Shown piece by piece: positions 19,285 to 20,628 of a stretch of DNA of 20,628 nucleotides. Positions within the stretch are counted from its first letter, which is position 1. Each line of letters begins with the position of its first letter. The notes under the pieces were generated by a model. That model was not told the DNA's origin. It made no database searches and saw nothing but the letters and a program-made list of their open reading frames with translations. Source of the DNA: Priapulus caudatus (lineage: Eukaryota; Priapulida; Priapulimorpha; Priapulimorphida; Priapulidae). Made by a program: the position numbers and the translations under genes. The stretch is from the NCBI RefSeq assembly GCF_000485595.1, contig NW_014577194.1:314028-334655 (forward strand), written 5' to 3'.

Positions 19285-19639
19285 CAGGGTGCGAAATTAA
19301 CGGGAGTCCGGAGTCAAATACTCCCTGATTTACTGTCGGACTCCCTGATTTGACATATGCAGGAGTCCGTGTGACTCCCTGAAAATTCTGCCATACTAAC
19401 TAGTTCGTTCCAGAGCACGGCCTCACGGAATTACCGTATTTTTTCAGCTAATGTCCAAAGAAAATTGGGCAGACGTGCAACCGCATGAATCTTCAAAATA
19501 AGCACATGCATGCGTTATTGTTAATATCTTTAATTTTGAACCTCAAACTACGGACTCCCTTATTTTGCTGCGGACTCCCTCTTTTTGAGGGTAGGGAGTC
19601 CATTGGACTCCTGTGTTCAAAAGTTAATTTCTACCCCTG
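19285..19639. mobile_element. 355-bp hAT-like non-autonomous element
   Basis: The left end CAGGGTGCGAAATTAAC and right end GTTAATTTCTACCCCTG are inverted repeats matching at 14 of 17 positions if two small shifts are allowed. CAGGG termini are typical of hAT-type elements. A TTAAAA direct repeat abuts both ends (19279-19284 and 19640-19645). hAT target duplications are normally 8 bp, so the two outermost bases must have changed or the family is different. Inside, ACTCCCT or its complement occurs at least six times near the ends, like subterminal transposase-binding repeats. There is no coding capacity. Confidence 0.7.
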
Positions 19640-19724
19640 TTAAAATATTAAAATTGCCAATTTTCAGCAAATCTCTTGCGTGTGCATGAACACGTATACG
19701 CCTGTCTGTATGTGCGCGTCTGCC

Positions 19725-19725
<1 letters not shown>

Positions 19726-19755
<30 letters not shown>

Positions 19756-19770
19756 TGTGTGCGTGCGTGC
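19726..19770. repeat. (GTGC)n microsatellite
   Basis: GTGC units with one GTGT interruption, in the same orientation as the other GTGC tracts. The - strand frame across it reads as alternating Thr, His, Ala and Arg. Confidence 0.92.
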
Positions 19771-20628
19771 GTACGTGTGTGCTGTGCATCTGCATTGCGC
19801 ACATCAAATTTTAGATGTAGATGAATAAATGGCTGAATACACAAACCTACTAGATAATTACCGAGTAGAGCTTTTTCTTCGAGCGTCTAATTCGTTTATC
19901 TTCACATATTACATGATTACTTGCGAAAAAAATACGCCTCCGGTCAAACAGTGAAGCCGTAATATATTGCTATAGACAGACTCGGTTGGTGGGCTGAACA
20001 AGTAGAGGCTATGTTTGGCTATGTTATGCGTGCATGGCTACACTTGTTGTCCCGTTGTCAGAAACAAATTAGTCTTAACATTAATCTTAACATTAACTTT
20101 TTCTCTTAGAGCGTTGACAGAAACTTCGTAAAGTTAAGAGAATTAAAAATTCTCGTAACTTTTCCTTTAACTTAAGAGATCCTAGACCCTCCCTTAACTT
20201 TAATATTAAGATGAAAATAACACATTTAGACTAATAATTACAATTATAGTGATATTATATTTTAGGTTAATGAGTAATATCATGTTTTTCTTGAAAAACA
20301 CGTCAACAACATTAATTATCTACCGATCGTGAAGCAAAACAAAAGTGTCAAAACATTTACAAATGCCGTATGGCATTTGTTTTCATACTTTTGCACTGAC
20401 CACACGACTCTCGCGTCTCGTGACGCTACAGTGTGAGAATTTGTCTTGTTGTGCAGAATAAATTCAAGACCGTGTCGTTTTTCATCAAATATTATTTATA
20501 TGTGGTTAGCCATCATAATATGCATAAATTACTGTGATGTACAATAAATGTGTATGAATTTGAATTTTGTGATCAATTCTCATCCAATCAGCAGCCGTTC
20601 CTGTTATCGTAAGTTTTCACTTAAGTAA
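19771..20628. other. AT-rich low-copy stretch with small foldbacks, no gene seen
   Basis: TTAACATTAA and TTAAGA words recur at 20080-20215, giving a small hairpin at about 20137-20167 (AGTTAAGAGAATT with AATTCTCGTAACT). A stronger hairpin is at 20340-20393. Several AATAAA words occur near 20458, 20522 and 20544, but no upstream exon is recognisable. Confidence 0.5.
20340..20393. repeat. Hairpin with AAATGCC/GGCATTT stem
   Basis: ACAAATGCC and GGCATTTGT pair perfectly around a four-base loop. The stem continues outward through AAAAC/GTTTT and CAAAAGT/ACTTTTG with bulges, about 25 pairs in all. Confidence 0.72.

Overview
The window looks like non-coding nuclear DNA from a eukaryote, most likely an invertebrate animal, though the organism is a low-confidence guess. 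The support is a very high density of long microsatellites (GA/CT, GT/CA, GTGC, GAT/GAC, AT), two minisatellites, foldback elements flanked by TA, and a short element with CAGGG...CCCTG ends like non-autonomous hAT elements. I see no operon-like gene packing and no convincing protein-coding gene, tRNA, rRNA or other recognisable RNA gene. Most long open frames are simple repeats read as protein (poly-Ser/Leu, poly-Arg/Glu, Cys-Val, poly-Met/Thr), and the rest are short and match no family I know.

Layout, left to right. Positions 1-930 are purine- then pyrimidine-rich simple sequence. Positions 1344-2028 are a G-rich degenerate GCGGT array. Positions about 2030-3990 hold module A: a GATAGA, GGAT and GA repeat head followed by about 1.55 kb of complex sequence. 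A further short GCGGT tract follows at 4009-4040, so module A is bracketed by the same satellite. Positions 4040-6700 are low-copy sequence with a GTT/GAT/GAC block, three strong inverted repeats and a large GA/GGA tract. A 38-bp minisatellite lies at about 6713-7205 and a 40-bp one at about 8240-8428.

Positions 8536-10936 are featureless low-copy DNA. Positions 11147-12440 hold a cluster of three related TA-flanked foldback elements, one with 100-bp arms that are exact reverse complements. A 420-bp CT tract, an AT tract and a CA tract follow. Module B, a direct-orientation relative of module A, occupies about 15030-17355 and differs from A mainly by single-base insertions and deletions. Positions 17440-18360 are CpG-rich and contain a tight cluster of CRE-like, E-box and CCAAT motifs. 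This is the only stretch that looks like a possible promoter, but no gene is visible beside it. The right end carries a long GT/GTGC tract, a TTATGG hexamer array, the 355-bp hAT-like element and AT-rich low-copy DNA.

No genes can be said to work together here. The coherent biology is repeat biology: one duplicated module with a nested hairpin near its right end, a small foldback family, a hAT-like element and strongly strand-biased satellites. The A/B difference pattern means local assembly error must be excluded before any novelty is claimed.
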